From NCBI GenBank assembly GCA_013152475.1, contig JAADGH010000024.1, positions 1-41,524 of the forward strand: a stretch of DNA of 41,524 nt, in the 5' to 3' direction. Position 1 is the stretch's first letter; each line of letters begins with the position of its first letter. The stretch comes from Planctomycetota bacterium. GTDB lineage: Bacteria > Planctomycetota > Brocadiia > JAADGH01. Of the stretch, positions 7,343-16,395 are shown piece by piece. Below the pieces are notes generated by a model. The model worked only from the letters and a program-made list of their open reading frames with translations. It had not been told where the DNA came from and made no database searches. The position numbers and the translations under genes are program-made.

Positions 7343-8353
7343 ATGAGTGCGAACAAAAAAGAATACGGAATAGCCATTATCGCCTGCGGCGCCCGAGGCA
7401 AAGCCCACGCCGCCGCCTGGGCCAAACTGGACAAGGTGTCCATCAACGCCGTGGCGGACCCCGATGCGGAACGGGCCCAGGCCCTTGCCAAGGAGCACGG
7501 CGCCGAGGTCGCTGAGGACTACAAGGCCGCCATCGACCGCAGCGACGTGGACATCGTGTCCGTCTGCACCCCGGCTTCGTTCCATGCCGAGCCGACCATC
7601 TTCGCAGCGGATCGCGGCAAGCACATCCTGTGCGAGAAGCCCATGGCCGTTACGATCACCGACGGGGCCCGGATGCTCGACGCCGTGGCGCAGAACAAAG
7701 TGAAGCTCTCGTTCAGCTTCCAGTCCCAATACAATGAAATCACGGAGAAACTTCGGGAGATCATGGACAAGGGCGAGATCGGCCGGCCCGTGATGGCGCG
7801 AATGCTCAGCGCGGCCGAAATCCGCCCCAAGCTGGCCATGCACAGCAAGACGGGCAACAATGGTCCCGTCAACGACATCTGCCCCCACACCTTCACGCTC
7901 TGGCGCACCATCTTCCGCAGCGAGCCCGTGCGCGTCCAGGCCGCGGGCATGTCCATCGCGAAGGACGCCGAGGAGCTCAAGGACATCAAGGACATCGCGA
8001 TCGACACGGCCACGCTCCTGGTCACCTTCGCCTCCGGCGACATCGGCGTCTACAGCATTACCTGGGGCCTGCCCCGCGGGACCAAACCCAGCAGCTATCA
8101 GGACATCGTCGGCCCGAAGGGGATGCTGAAGCCCGCCGGCCGCACGCTGACGATCATCAAGGGCGGCGAGGAGACCGTGCTGAAGGACCTGGCCATGGGC
8201 GGCAACGATGCGCAGGCGGCGGCATTTCTCAAGTGCATCGAGGAGGACACAGACCCCCAGAATTCCGGACGCGATGCCATGATCGCCCTGGAGACCTCCC
8301 TGGCGGCGCTGGAGTCCGTCGAGACCGGCAGGGCGGTCCGCATCGAGGTCTGA
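7343..8353 (+). CDS. Gfo/Idh/MocA-family NAD(P)-dependent oxidoreductase
   Basis: Sugar- or cyclitol-type dehydrogenase of 336 residues; the substrate is not predictable. The N-terminal Rossmann fold is GIAIIACGARGKAH (9-22), with CGARG in the dinucleotide loop. The EKP signature with catalytic K99 (HILCEKPMAVT) and the D178-x3-H182 motif (NDICPHTF) mark the family. No signal peptide or Tat motif is seen, so it should be cytoplasmic. AAGGAG lies 7 nt before the ATG, with a good promoter upstream. A GC-only hairpin (arms 8358-8364 and 8369-8375) just after the stop may slow or end transcription but lacks a T-run. It could act on sugars released by the polysaccharide gene cluster elsewhere in the window; no operon link shows this. 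Confidence 0.93.
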   Translation: MSANKKEYGIAIIACGARGKAHAAAWAKLDKVSINAVADPDAERAQALAKEHGAEVAEDYKAAIDRSDVDIVSVCTPASFHAEPTIFAADRGKHILCEKPMAVTITDGARMLDAVAQNKVKLSFSFQSQYNEITEKLREIMDKGEIGRPVMARMLSAAEIRPKLAMHSKTGNNGPVNDICPHTFTLWRTIFRSEPVRVQAAGMSIAKDAEELKDIKDIAIDTATLLVTFASGDIGVYSITWGLPRGTKPSSYQDIVGPKGMLKPAGRTLTIIKGGEETVLKDLAMGGNDAQAAAFLKCIEEDTDPQNSGRDAMIALETSLAALESVETGRAVRIEV

Positions 8354-8476
8354 CGACCGCGGCCGAGCGGCCGCGATGGGGCGGGTGGGTCTGTCCTGAC
8401 AATGAGCCATTCGTTGCGGACCTTTCGCACCGGACATGCCTTCGGGTCGTCGCTCCCCGTGCGACCTCCCTGAGAA

Positions 8477-8506
8477 TTGACCTACTGCCCTCCGTTATGG
8501 TAGAAT
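8477..8506 (+). promoter_or_regulatory. promoter of the LptC/LptA-like gene
   Basis: -35 TTGACC (8477-8482) and -10 TAGAAT (8501-8506) with an 18-bp spacer, each one base from consensus. The predicted start near 8513 gives a leader of about 78 nt. Confidence 0.6.
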
Positions 8507-8590
8507 ACGATTTGTTCCGGGCAAATGGGTTCCCCTCCAAGAATCCATCGGTGTTCGTCGAGACAAGACCGCCCAATCGAGAATTCTTAT

Positions 8591-11392
8591 ATGAGCAGAC
8601 GACGACTTATCCTTATCGGCATCATCGTGGGCTGCGCGGTGTTCATCGTGCTGGCGTCTATGGAGGTGTTCAAGTCCCCGCAGCCGAAGTCGAAAGGCGA
8701 ACAGGTGGCGGTACATCCCTTCGAAGAGCCGCCTGGGCTCAAGCCGGGAGCGCCGCCCCCGAGCAGGATCACCGACGTGGAGTATCCCGAATACGACGAG
8801 AGCGGCAGGAAGAAGTATGTGGTGAAGGCCAAGGAAGCCTTCGAACAGATGGGCATGAGAAATATGCCCGTCAGGCTGGTCAACACCGTGATCGAGATCT
8901 ACAAGAAACTGCCGCAGTATGAAGGCGACAAAGGTATCATCGAGATCATGGCGCCGGAGGGAACATACGACCCCAAGACCAAGTTTGCCGAACTGCGCAA
9001 AGACGTTGTGATCCAGGTGGACCCGCAGACAAGAATCAGGACCAAGGCAGTCTCCTATATTCCAACGGACAACAAAGTCTTCACGAAAGAGAAGGTTGCG
9101 TTGGACGGCAAGGACCTCAGCATCGAAGGCACCGAGCTTGAGGCCGACCTGAACACGGAAGTGGTGCGGCTCAAGAGAGATGTCAGGGTCGTCGTGCGGG
9201 GGACGAAGGGATTCTCCTTCAATAAAAAGGATAAAGAGAAAGACAAACAGAAAGGGCCCAAGGAAAAAGGGAAGCTGACAAAGCTCGACGAGCCGATCAC
9301 CATCACGTGCAAGAATGAAATGGTGTTCGTCTTGTCCAAGGAGACCGGCCACCGGGCGACCTTCCACAAGAATGCGGTGGTGACCAAGGGCAAGTCCCGG
9401 CTCGATGCCGACCAGCTCGAAATCACGTTCACCAGGGAAGCGGACGCGGTGAGGAAGGTCATCGCGACGGGCAATGTCAGCTTCGCAGACAAGGACGCAA
9501 AGGGGAGTGCGGACAAGATCGTCTGGGAGGCGGACAAGGAGAGCGTCACGCTCACGAGCAAGAACGTGTCCGAGGTGAACCAGGGCCCGAACCAACTCAA
9601 GGCGCGGACCATCTATATCTACCAGGCCAAGGAGGAGATGCGCGTTGACGGCGCCGGCCAGCTCAAAGTCCAGACGAAGTCGGGCCTGAAACCTGACAGA
9701 GAGAAAAAAGACAAAAAGCCCACTCCCAAGATCATCCAGGTCTTCTGGCAAAGAGACATGCTCTACCACGCGAACCAGGCCGTCTTCCGGGGCCATGTCA
9801 AGGTGGTGGAGCAGGAGGGGATGCAGTTGGACGCCGAGACGCTGACCGTGTCGTTCGGCAAGGACCGCGGCAAGGTCGAGAAGGTCCTGGCCGAAGGAAA
9901 CGTCAAGATGCGGGACGGGACGCGGACCGGCAGGGGCGACCGGTTCGAATGGAACGCCGCGATGGGGGTAGGTGTGCTGACGAGCAACAACACGGTTACC
10001 GTAACGGACGCCGACAACCGGATCACCGCAAAGACCCTCCGTTTCTCTCAGACCGACGATCGGATCGAGGCGGAAGGCGCGGGGTTCCTGGCGGGCAAGC
10101 AAGGGGACAAGAAGGATGAGGCGATCCATGTCATCTGGGAACAGAGCATGGAGTTTGACCGAAAGAACCATCTGGCCACCTTCGTGAAAAACGTCGAGGC
10201 GGCGCGGGGCGAGGCGAAGCTGCGCGCACAGAAACTGGAGATCCTCTTCGACGACCAAAACAAGAAGGTCCAGAAAATCATTGCCACGGAAAAGGTCACC
10301 GTCGAGCAGGGAAAACAGACCGGCAGAGGCGAAAAGGCGATCTATAATGCCGCCACGGAGCAGGCCGTTCTGTATGGCGGAGCGGACTTGGCAGAGGTCC
10401 GGCAGGAAGAGAGCCGATCCATCAGGGCGCCGGTGATCTACTTGTCGCAAAAGGCCGAGTCCATTCACACCGAGAAAGGCGGGAACCTCGTCTTCAAGTC
10501 GGAGGAGAAAAAGGGCGAGGCGAAAAACGTTAGCGTAACATGGGCGGGAACGATGGACTTCAACCCCGAACGCCATAAGGCTACGTTCACGAAGAACGTG
10601 CGGGCGCAGCAGGGCGAGCGGAAGATCAACGCCGATCAGGTGAACGTGTTTTTCGACGGCAAAAACCGCGAAGTCCGGAACGTCGTCGCGCAGGGCCACG
10701 TCAAGCTGACCGAAGGGAACCGGAAAGGCAGGGGCGACCTCTTCTCGTGGAACTCCGTGACCGGCAAGGTGGAGCTCAGCGGCAAGCCCGCCGTCATGGA
10801 GACCGGTCAGGGCTTCTGCATCGAGTCAGCCATCGTCCGCCAGTACCAGGAGGAGGACCGGATGGAGGCGGAGGGTGTGGGACGCCTGGAATTCGACAAC
10901 CCACACAAGAAGCTTGCGGACGGGAAGAAGCCCGGGGACAAGATTCGTGTCGTGTGGCGCGACCGCCTCATCTTCCCCCGCCGCGAGGGCAAGGCCACGT
11001 TCTACGGTGACGTAGTGGTCACGAGCGGCACCAAGCGACTTGAGATGCAGAGGCTTGAGATCTACCTTGATGAAAAAGAAGAACCCAAGGAGATGCGCGC
11101 GTACGAGAATGTTATCGTGTCGGACACCCCTGTGGACGGCAAGGGCCGCCAAAAGAAGCCCGTCGAGGCCACAGGAGAAAAACTGGTCTGGACAGCCGCG
11201 AACGATACGGCCGTGCTGAGCGGCGCCGACGCAAACGTTTTCCACGCGGGCAGGCGTGTCGGCGGCGGCGCCACCTGGGAGTTTACGGGGTTCTTCGCAG
11301 GGAACACCGGCGAAAAGCGTGTAAAGACCAAGTCCGAGAACGGCCCTGTGGTCATTCGTATCCCGGAGAAAATCACTTCGTCGAGCAGGTAA
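8591..11392 (+). CDS. giant LptC-like protein with five tandem LptA/OstA-like repeats
   Basis: Predicted part of the lipopolysaccharide transport bridge from inner to outer membrane. A single N-terminal helix (about 5-23) anchors it in the inner membrane. Residues about 45-210 match LptC: SRITDVEYPEYDESGRKKYVVKA is split as the LptC start pattern, then GIIEIMAPEGTYD and ELRKDVVIQV. Five repeats of about 130-140 residues follow, starting near 254, 395, 527, 661 and 800. Each runs through an xATFxKNV-type strand, a KLxAxxLEIxF strand, GNVxxxxGxxxGxGD, WNA, and ends with xVxWxxxMxFD. These resemble LptA/OstA jellyroll strands. Total 933 residues against about 190 for LptC and 185 for LptA. The start has only a weak ribosome-binding site; an upstream in-frame ATG at 8525 is less likely because it would precede the anchor. 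The larA-like gene begins 43 bp downstream. Confidence 0.8.
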   Translation: MSRRRLILIGIIVGCAVFIVLASMEVFKSPQPKSKGEQVAVHPFEEPPGLKPGAPPPSRITDVEYPEYDESGRKKYVVKAKEAFEQMGMRNMPVRLVNTVIEIYKKLPQYEGDKGIIEIMAPEGTYDPKTKFAELRKDVVIQVDPQTRIRTKAVSYIPTDNKVFTKEKVALDGKDLSIEGTELEADLNTEVVRLKRDVRVVVRGTKGFSFNKKDKEKDKQKGPKEKGKLTKLDEPITITCKNEMVFVLSKETGHRATFHKNAVVTKGKSRLDADQLEITFTREADAVRKVIATGNVSFADKDAKGSADKIVWEADKESVTLTSKNVSEVNQGPNQLKARTIYIYQAKEEMRVDGAGQLKVQTKSGLKPDREKKDKKPTPKIIQVFWQRDMLYHANQAVFRGHVKVVEQEGMQLDAETLTVSFGKDRGKVEKVLAEGNVKMRDGTRTGRGDRFEWNAAMGVGVLTSNNTVTVTDADNRITAKTLRFSQTDDRIEAEGAGFLAGKQGDKKDEAIHVIWEQSMEFDRKNHLATFVKNVEAARGEAKLRAQKLEILFDDQNKKVQKIIATEKVTVEQGKQTGRGEKAIYNAATEQAVLYGGADLAEVRQEESRSIRAPVIYLSQKAESIHTEKGGNLVFKSEEKKGEAKNVSVTWAGTMDFNPERHKATFTKNVRAQQGERKINADQVNVFFDGKNREVRNVVAQGHVKLTEGNRKGRGDLFSWNSVTGKVELSGKPAVMETGQGFCIESAIVRQYQEEDRMEAEGVGRLEFDNPHKKLADGKKPGDKIRVVWRDRLIFPRREGKATFYGDVVVTSGTKRLEMQRLEIYLDEKEEPKEMRAYENVIVSDTPVDGKGRQKKPVEATGEKLVWTAANDTAVLSGADANVFHAGRRVGGGATWEFTGFFAGNTGEKRVKTKSENGPVVIRIPEKITSSSR

Positions 11393-11435
11393 ACGCACCC
11401 GCGCCCGCCTGCGCCGACCTTTTGGACCGAGTCGC

Positions 11436-12719
11436 ATGTTCGATCTGAAGTACGGCAAACAACTCCTTCAATTGGACCCCGGCGACCTCCCCTCCCCTCC
11501 GACAATCCTGAACAGGGATGAACCGCCCGGCGCATCGGATGAGGCCGAGGCCGTGCAGGACGCCCTGGCGCACCCGATCGGGTCCCCGCACTTGGGGGAA
11601 TTGGTCTCGCCAAGCGATCGGGTCGTCATTGTCGTGCCGGACCTCACACGGGCGGCGAAATCAAACGTGGTCCTCGGGGCCCTGCTCAACGAACTCCATG
11701 CCGCCGGGGTGAGCGACGGCTCCATCACGATCCTCTTCGCCCTCGGCATGCACTCCCCCAACAGCAAGGCGGAGAAGCAGCAGATCGTCGGGAGGGCCAT
11801 CGCAAGCCGCATCCGGCTGATCGACCACGACGCCCGCGACCCGCAGCAGAATGTTGTACTGGGGAAGACGTCCTATGGCACCGAGGTCGCCGTCAACCGG
11901 GTGGCGGCGGAAAGCGACAAGGTGATTGTTACCGGGACCATCGGCTACCACCTGTTCGCAGGATTCGGCGGAGGGCGGAAGAGTATCTTCCCCGGGGTGG
12001 CCGGGGCGAAGGGCATCCTGACCAACCACATGCTGCCGCTTACCACGGTCGAAACGGGCTGCCATCCGGCCGTCGGTCCGGGCAGACTCGACGGCAATCC
12101 GGTGCACCTCGACATGGTCGAGGCCGCGAACATGGTCAAGCCGTGCTTCCTCGTGAACACGGTGGTCAACTCGAAGAAGAAGCTGGTCAGGGTCTTCGCC
12201 GGCGATCTCCACGCCGCCTTCGAGGAGGGCTGCCGCTTTTTCGACCGGCGCTATTGCATCCGGACCGACCGGAAGGCCGACTTCGTGATCGCGAGCTGCG
12301 GCGGATACCCCAAGGACATCAATCTGATCCAGACGCACAAGACCATCGACTACGCCATGCGCGCCGTCCGGGAGGGCGGGGTGCTGCTCGTGCTCGGCGC
12401 GTGCGCCCGGGGATTGGGGAATGATACCTTTCTGGACTGGTTCAGATACGACACCGAAGAAGAGTTCGCCAAGGGCCTGAAAGCGACCTACCTGAAAGGC
12501 GGCATGAACGCACAGACGGCCTATCTCCTCTACGCCAAGACCCGGCAGGCCACCATCGTCCTGTTCTCGGGACTTCCGGCCTCGGCCGTTCAGCGCATGG
12601 GCATGATCCCTGTCAACCGCCTTGACAAGGCGCTTGGCATCGTCCGGAAGGAACTGGGGCCGGACTTCGAGACCCACATCCTTCCCCACGGCGGCTACTT
12701 CCGGGTGGAAGTCGAATAA
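11436..12719 (+). CDS. LarA-family nickel-pincer racemase/epimerase
   Basis: Member of the lactate-racemase (LarA) family, which uses a nickel-pincer nucleotide to racemise or epimerise 2-hydroxy acids by hydride transfer. The four residues known from Lactiplantibacillus LarA (H108, H174, K184, H200) line up as H106 (LGMHSP), H172 and K182 (GYHLFAGFGGGRK) and H198 (LTNH), all with the same offset of two. PDLTR (68-72) matches the substrate-binding loop. Length 427 is normal. No larB, larC or larE genes for cofactor synthesis are nearby, so the cofactor must come from elsewhere or a non-lactate substrate is used. The gene follows the LptC-like gene by 43 bp and could share its transcript; no functional link is evident. 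Confidence 0.88.
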   Translation: MFDLKYGKQLLQLDPGDLPSPPTILNRDEPPGASDEAEAVQDALAHPIGSPHLGELVSPSDRVVIVVPDLTRAAKSNVVLGALLNELHAAGVSDGSITILFALGMHSPNSKAEKQQIVGRAIASRIRLIDHDARDPQQNVVLGKTSYGTEVAVNRVAAESDKVIVTGTIGYHLFAGFGGGRKSIFPGVAGAKGILTNHMLPLTTVETGCHPAVGPGRLDGNPVHLDMVEAANMVKPCFLVNTVVNSKKKLVRVFAGDLHAAFEEGCRFFDRRYCIRTDRKADFVIASCGGYPKDINLIQTHKTIDYAMRAVREGGVLLVLGACARGLGNDTFLDWFRYDTEEEFAKGLKATYLKGGMNAQTAYLLYAKTRQATIVLFSGLPASAVQRMGMIPVNRLDKALGIVRKELGPDFETHILPHGGYFRVEVE

Positions 12720-12922
12720 GACCCCTCCGTGCGATTTTTCTTGCAATCCAAGCGGAATTACGGTAACATATAAACAAGCCAGAAAGCCGGATACTTGGGG
12801 AGATGGGCGGCATGCCGTAAGTGTCTTACCTCTTGTACCTGCCAAGTCCAACTTCATAACGAGGAACAAGCTCGCAAGGCAAGAGCGCGTACCCCGCCGC
12901 AGCGTCAAAATCGCCTGAGCTC

Positions 12923-12928
12923 AGGAGG
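12923..12928 (+). promoter_or_regulatory. strong ribosome-binding site deciding a TTG start
   Basis: AGGAGG lies 8 nt upstream of TTG at 12937. No ATG or GTG in the right frame fits as well before the first conserved segment, so TTG is taken as the start of the kinase-like gene. Confidence 0.7.
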
Positions 12929-12936
12929 ATTGGGAT

Positions 12937-15900
12937 TTGGAAACGTCAGGACTCGATGAGCTATTCGCCGAGGTGGCCATTCGCGAACAGATCCTCACAC
13001 CCGACCAAGTGGACGAGTGCCGGAGGGCCGTGGATGCCGCCCTGAAGATCGGCCTCCACGCCTCCCTCTACGAGGTGGCTGTGGACAAGGACTTCGTGAC
13101 GAAACACGAGGTTCTGAACCTCCTCAGCCCCCTCATCAAGAGCGGCGGCCGGCCGGAACTGGGGAACTTCGAGATCATCAGCAAGATCGGCTCGGGGCGG
13201 ATGGGCGTCGTCTACAAGGCGGAGCAGATCACCCTGAGGCGGCTCGTTGCGCTCCGTGTGCTTCCGGTGCGGTTCACCTCCGATGAGCAACTGGTCACGG
13301 CGTTCCGCGACGAGGCCCGCCGGGCCTCCACCCTGATGCATCGGAACGCCTCGGCCCTCCTCGACATCGGGATGTCGGCAGGGCTGTTCTTCATGGTCAG
13401 CCAGTTCGTCGAGGGCGACAACCTGGCCGAAATCATTCGCCGTGAGGAGCGCCTGCCCGAAAAACGCGCCGTCAACATCACCACCGCCATGGCCGACGTG
13501 CTGCAGAGCGCCCACGAGCGGGGCATTCTGCACGGCGACATCAAGCCGCGGAATATCATCATGACCAAGGACGGCAATCCGATGCTGTGCGACTTCGGCC
13601 TGCCCAAACAGATGATGCTCCGCAAGGTCCCGGCCGTCGCCCCCGAGGGAGATCTGCGCACCGCAAGCTTTATGTCCCCCGAGCTCGACCGAGGCGACCC
13701 GGACATCGACGGCCGGAGCGATATCTACTCCCTCGGCGCGCTGTTTTTCTTCATGCTCACCGGGCGACCTCCCTTCGAAGGCACGGACGGCGAGATCCGG
13801 GCGGCCCGGGAAGCGGGCCCGCCTTGGCCCAAGTCGATCGTCCCCGGCCTGTCAAAAAGCGTCTGCTCGATCATACAAAAGAGCCTGTCCGCTCAGCGGG
13901 AACGCCGATACAAGACCATGGACGAGATGCTCTTCGCCCTGCGAAACCACGCCCGGAGCCTGCCCGGGGCCGTTCTTGCCCGTATGGCGCGCGCCGTGCA
14001 ATTGCAGACGATCGTGGAGCCTCAGCCCGTGGAGGTGCCCGGCATATCGAGCACCCACCTTCCCATAGCACCCCCTGTCCCCCGCGACCTGGCCGAAGAG
14101 ACGGCCATCGACATGCCGCTCCCGCCGGAGTCCGTGCCGGTGGCAACACCCGTGACCGCGGCGCCGGCGGACGCGCCCGTGCCGGAACATGTGGCGAAGA
14201 GAAAACAGAAACGGCGGCTCCTGAACGCCGCAGTGCTGGCGGTGGGTGTGCTGCTTCTCGGGGCGTTCGCGACCTGGGGCGTGGTGTATCTCCGGAGCGG
14301 CGAGAAGCCTTCGCCGAAACCAGAGCCTGTGAAGCAGGCCGCCTCTGAAAAACCGGACACGCCCATTCCGACTCCCCCGGCTCGCGTGATTGAAAAGAGC
14401 CTGGAAAACGAGGAAAACGCCAAGGTGGCGAGGCGCCTGCTCGACGAGGCGCACTCGTACGCATACGTTCATCCCAATGAGGCCAACGAGGTGCTGAAGA
14501 AATTCGAGGCCGTGGTGGCGGTCGCCCCCAAGTCGGAACCCGCCGCCCAGGCCAGACGTCGCATCGAGGAGATCAAACAAAACCTAAAGAAGGAAGCCAC
14601 GGCCGAGGTGGACAAGGCCATGGCCCAGGCGGAGGAATTGGCCAAGGCAGACAGATTCGGCGACGCCATCGACACGCTTCAGAAGTCCATGAAGGGCGCA
14701 ACACCCGGGCAACAGACCCGCCTCCAGACAGCGAGGAAGGACCTGAAGGCCCGGGCCCAGCTCCGCTTTCAGGAGTTTCGGGCGAGCGCCAATCGCCTGT
14801 GCAAGAGCGGCAGGTTCGAGGAGGCCGAGCAGGCGCTCGAGTCCGCAAAGGTGCTGGGCGTGCAGGCCATTTTCCTGCAGATCGAGCGGGAGAAAAGACG
14901 GGTCGAGGAGGCCCGGAGATCCGCTCAGGTCTCCGCCCTGAAGAAGGCCATGACTGCCTATCACAAGGCCATGCGTCCTGTGCTGCGCCTGGCGGCGGAG
15001 CGGTCCTACGAGGAGGCCCTTGCCGAGTGCGACAAGCTTGCCGCCCGGCCGGACCTCGCCCTTGTAAAGCCCCGAGTACTGGCCGACTGCGACGGCCTCC
15101 GCGTAACCCAGGACGTCTACGCGTCGGTCTGCACAGGCGGAAAAAGGCTGGTGGGCAAGCGCTTCACGATCTCGGGCATCAGCGGAGAGATCGCCTCCAT
15201 CAAGGATGGAATCGTCCGGCTGAAGACGGGATACAAGAAGCCCATCTCCTCGCTCAAACTCTCCGAGATCCTCTCGCTGGATGCGGCGGGCGCGAAGACG
15301 CTCTCGGCGGAACAGCACAAGAGACGCGGCATTTTCTATCTGTATAACGGCGACCTGGATGCGGCCGGGCCGGAGCTTGAGGCCGCCGAGGCGCGAGGCG
15401 TCGATACGGCCGGACTGACGGAGAAGCTGCGACTGTTCAAGACGTGGAAAAAGAATGAGCTCGTGGAGGACATGCTGCAAACGGCCCGGGACGCCAACGC
15501 CCAGGGCGACTGGCAGAAGGCCCAAGACATCCTGGCCCAGATGAAGGCGGATTACAGCGAGACGGACGCCTATGTCAGACACCGATATGATGTGGAGGAC
15601 CTGGAGACGATGATCGGGGCGCGCGCCGACGGGGAAGCCAAGCTTGTGTTGGTGCCCGCCGGAAAATTCATCTACCAGAAGGATGAAGAAAGGGAGATTC
15701 CCGCGTTCTACATTGACAAATACGAGGTGTCCAACGCCGACTACGCCGCCTTCCTCAAATACGTCAAGAGGACGGATGACCATTCCTTCTGCCACCCGGA
15801 CGAGCCGAAGAACAAGGACCACACCCCCAAGGACTGGGCCAAGGCCTTGAAGGAGAGGCCGAACTGCCCCGTGGTGGATGTGGACTGGTTCGACGCCTAT

Positions 15901-16323
15901 GCCTACGCGCGCTTCGTCGGCAAACGGTTGCCGACGGAGGAGGAATGGGAGCGCGCCGCCCGTGGCACATCGGGACGGGCGTTCCCCTGGGGCAACTCCA
16001 AGAATGACAGCGAGTGGGTGAACAGCAGCAACGCGGACGGCTTCGCGGGGATCGCGCCCGTGGACAGCCTGCCCGCCGGGCAGAGCCTGTGCGGGTGCTA
16101 CCACATGATGGGCAACGCTGAGGAGTGGACGTCAAGCTGGCTCAACGAGGAGAACAAGTCCAGCCGCGTCATCCGCGGTGGACACTACCGCAGCCCCACA
16201 ACGCTGACCATCACCCAGCGCGGCGGCTACGAACCCGGCACGCGCACCAAGTTCACCGGTTTCCGCTGCGCCAAGGACGCCCCCCAGGGAAAGTTGCAGA
16301 ACAAGGAAAAACCGAACAAGTGA
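12937..16323 (+). CDS. membrane Ser/Thr-kinase-like protein with SUMF1 (FGE-type) C-terminal domain, altered catalytic motifs
   Basis: 1128 residues. An N-terminal helical region (1-75) leads into a protein-kinase fold (about 76-335): Gly loop IGSGRMGVVYKA, DFG (219-221) and SPELDRG/SDIYSLG are present. The VAIK lysine is Arg (R107, VALRVLP) and HRD is HGD (D201). A single membrane helix lies at about 430-450. A long charged helical region with TPR-like stretches follows, then a formylglycine-enzyme-sulfatase fold from about 905 (VPAGKF ... LPTEEEWERAARG ... FPWGN ... GNAEEWTSSW ... RVIRGG ... GFRCAKD). The Cys pair used by true formylglycine enzymes is absent, so that domain is probably a binding module outside the cytoplasm. 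Start is a TTG, chosen because AGGAGG lies 8 nt before it. Loss of the ATP-binding Lys suggests a weak kinase or pseudokinase (inference). Confidence 0.9.
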   Translation: METSGLDELFAEVAIREQILTPDQVDECRRAVDAALKIGLHASLYEVAVDKDFVTKHEVLNLLSPLIKSGGRPELGNFEIISKIGSGRMGVVYKAEQITLRRLVALRVLPVRFTSDEQLVTAFRDEARRASTLMHRNASALLDIGMSAGLFFMVSQFVEGDNLAEIIRREERLPEKRAVNITTAMADVLQSAHERGILHGDIKPRNIIMTKDGNPMLCDFGLPKQMMLRKVPAVAPEGDLRTASFMSPELDRGDPDIDGRSDIYSLGALFFFMLTGRPPFEGTDGEIRAAREAGPPWPKSIVPGLSKSVCSIIQKSLSAQRERRYKTMDEMLFALRNHARSLPGAVLARMARAVQLQTIVEPQPVEVPGISSTHLPIAPPVPRDLAEETAIDMPLPPESVPVATPVTAAPADAPVPEHVAKRKQKRRLLNAAVLAVGVLLLGAFATWGVVYLRSGEKPSPKPEPVKQAASEKPDTPIPTPPARVIEKSLENEENAKVARRLLDEAHSYAYVHPNEANEVLKKFEAVVAVAPKSEPAAQARRRIEEIKQNLKKEATAEVDKAMAQAEELAKADRFGDAIDTLQKSMKGATPGQQTRLQTARKDLKARAQLRFQEFRASANRLCKSGRFEEAEQALESAKVLGVQAIFLQIEREKRRVEEARRSAQVSALKKAMTAYHKAMRPVLRLAAERSYEEALAECDKLAARPDLALVKPRVLADCDGLRVTQDVYASVCTGGKRLVGKRFTISGISGEIASIKDGIVRLKTGYKKPISSLKLSEILSLDAAGAKTLSAEQHKRRGIFYLYNGDLDAAGPELEAAEARGVDTAGLTEKLRLFKTWKKNELVEDMLQTARDANAQGDWQKAQDILAQMKADYSETDAYVRHRYDVEDLETMIGARADGEAKLVLVPAGKFIYQKDEEREIPAFYIDKYEVSNADYAAFLKYVKRTDDHSFCHPDEPKNKDHTPKDWAKALKERPNCPVVDVDWFDAYAYARFVGKRLPTEEEWERAARGTSGRAFPWGNSKNDSEWVNSSNADGFAGIAPVDSLPAGQSLCGCYHMMGNAEEWTSSWLNEENKSSRVIRGGHYRSPTTLTITQRGGYEPGTRTKFTGFRCAKDAPQGKLQNKEKPNK

Positions 16324-16336
16324 TCTCCCCCGAAAA

Positions 16337-16373
16337 GGGAAGAAGGCGGACAGAACTGTCCGCCTTTCTTCCC
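16337..16373. terminator. bidirectional intrinsic terminator between convergent genes
   Basis: Arms 16337-16353 and 16356-16373 form a 17-bp stem with a 2-nt loop and one bulged T. The core is GGCGGACAG against CTGTCCGCC. The outer part is A-rich on one side and T-rich on the other, so it can act on both strands. It serves the kinase-like gene (plus) and the HtrA gene (minus), which end 72 bp apart. Confidence 0.8.
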
Positions 16374-16395
16374 GCTTCGTTCGCAGCGAAAGCGA

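Noticed and set aside
8358..8375. GC-only hairpin after the Gfo/Idh/MocA gene as an intrinsic terminator
   Set aside because: Perfect 7-bp stem but no T-run follows, so termination is not supported enough to list separately.
8495..10699. 734-residue minus-strand frame opposite the LptC-like gene
   Set aside because: Composition (Leu, Arg, His, Asp in reiterated patterns) mirrors the repeats on the plus strand; no signal peptide, domain or ribosome-binding site.
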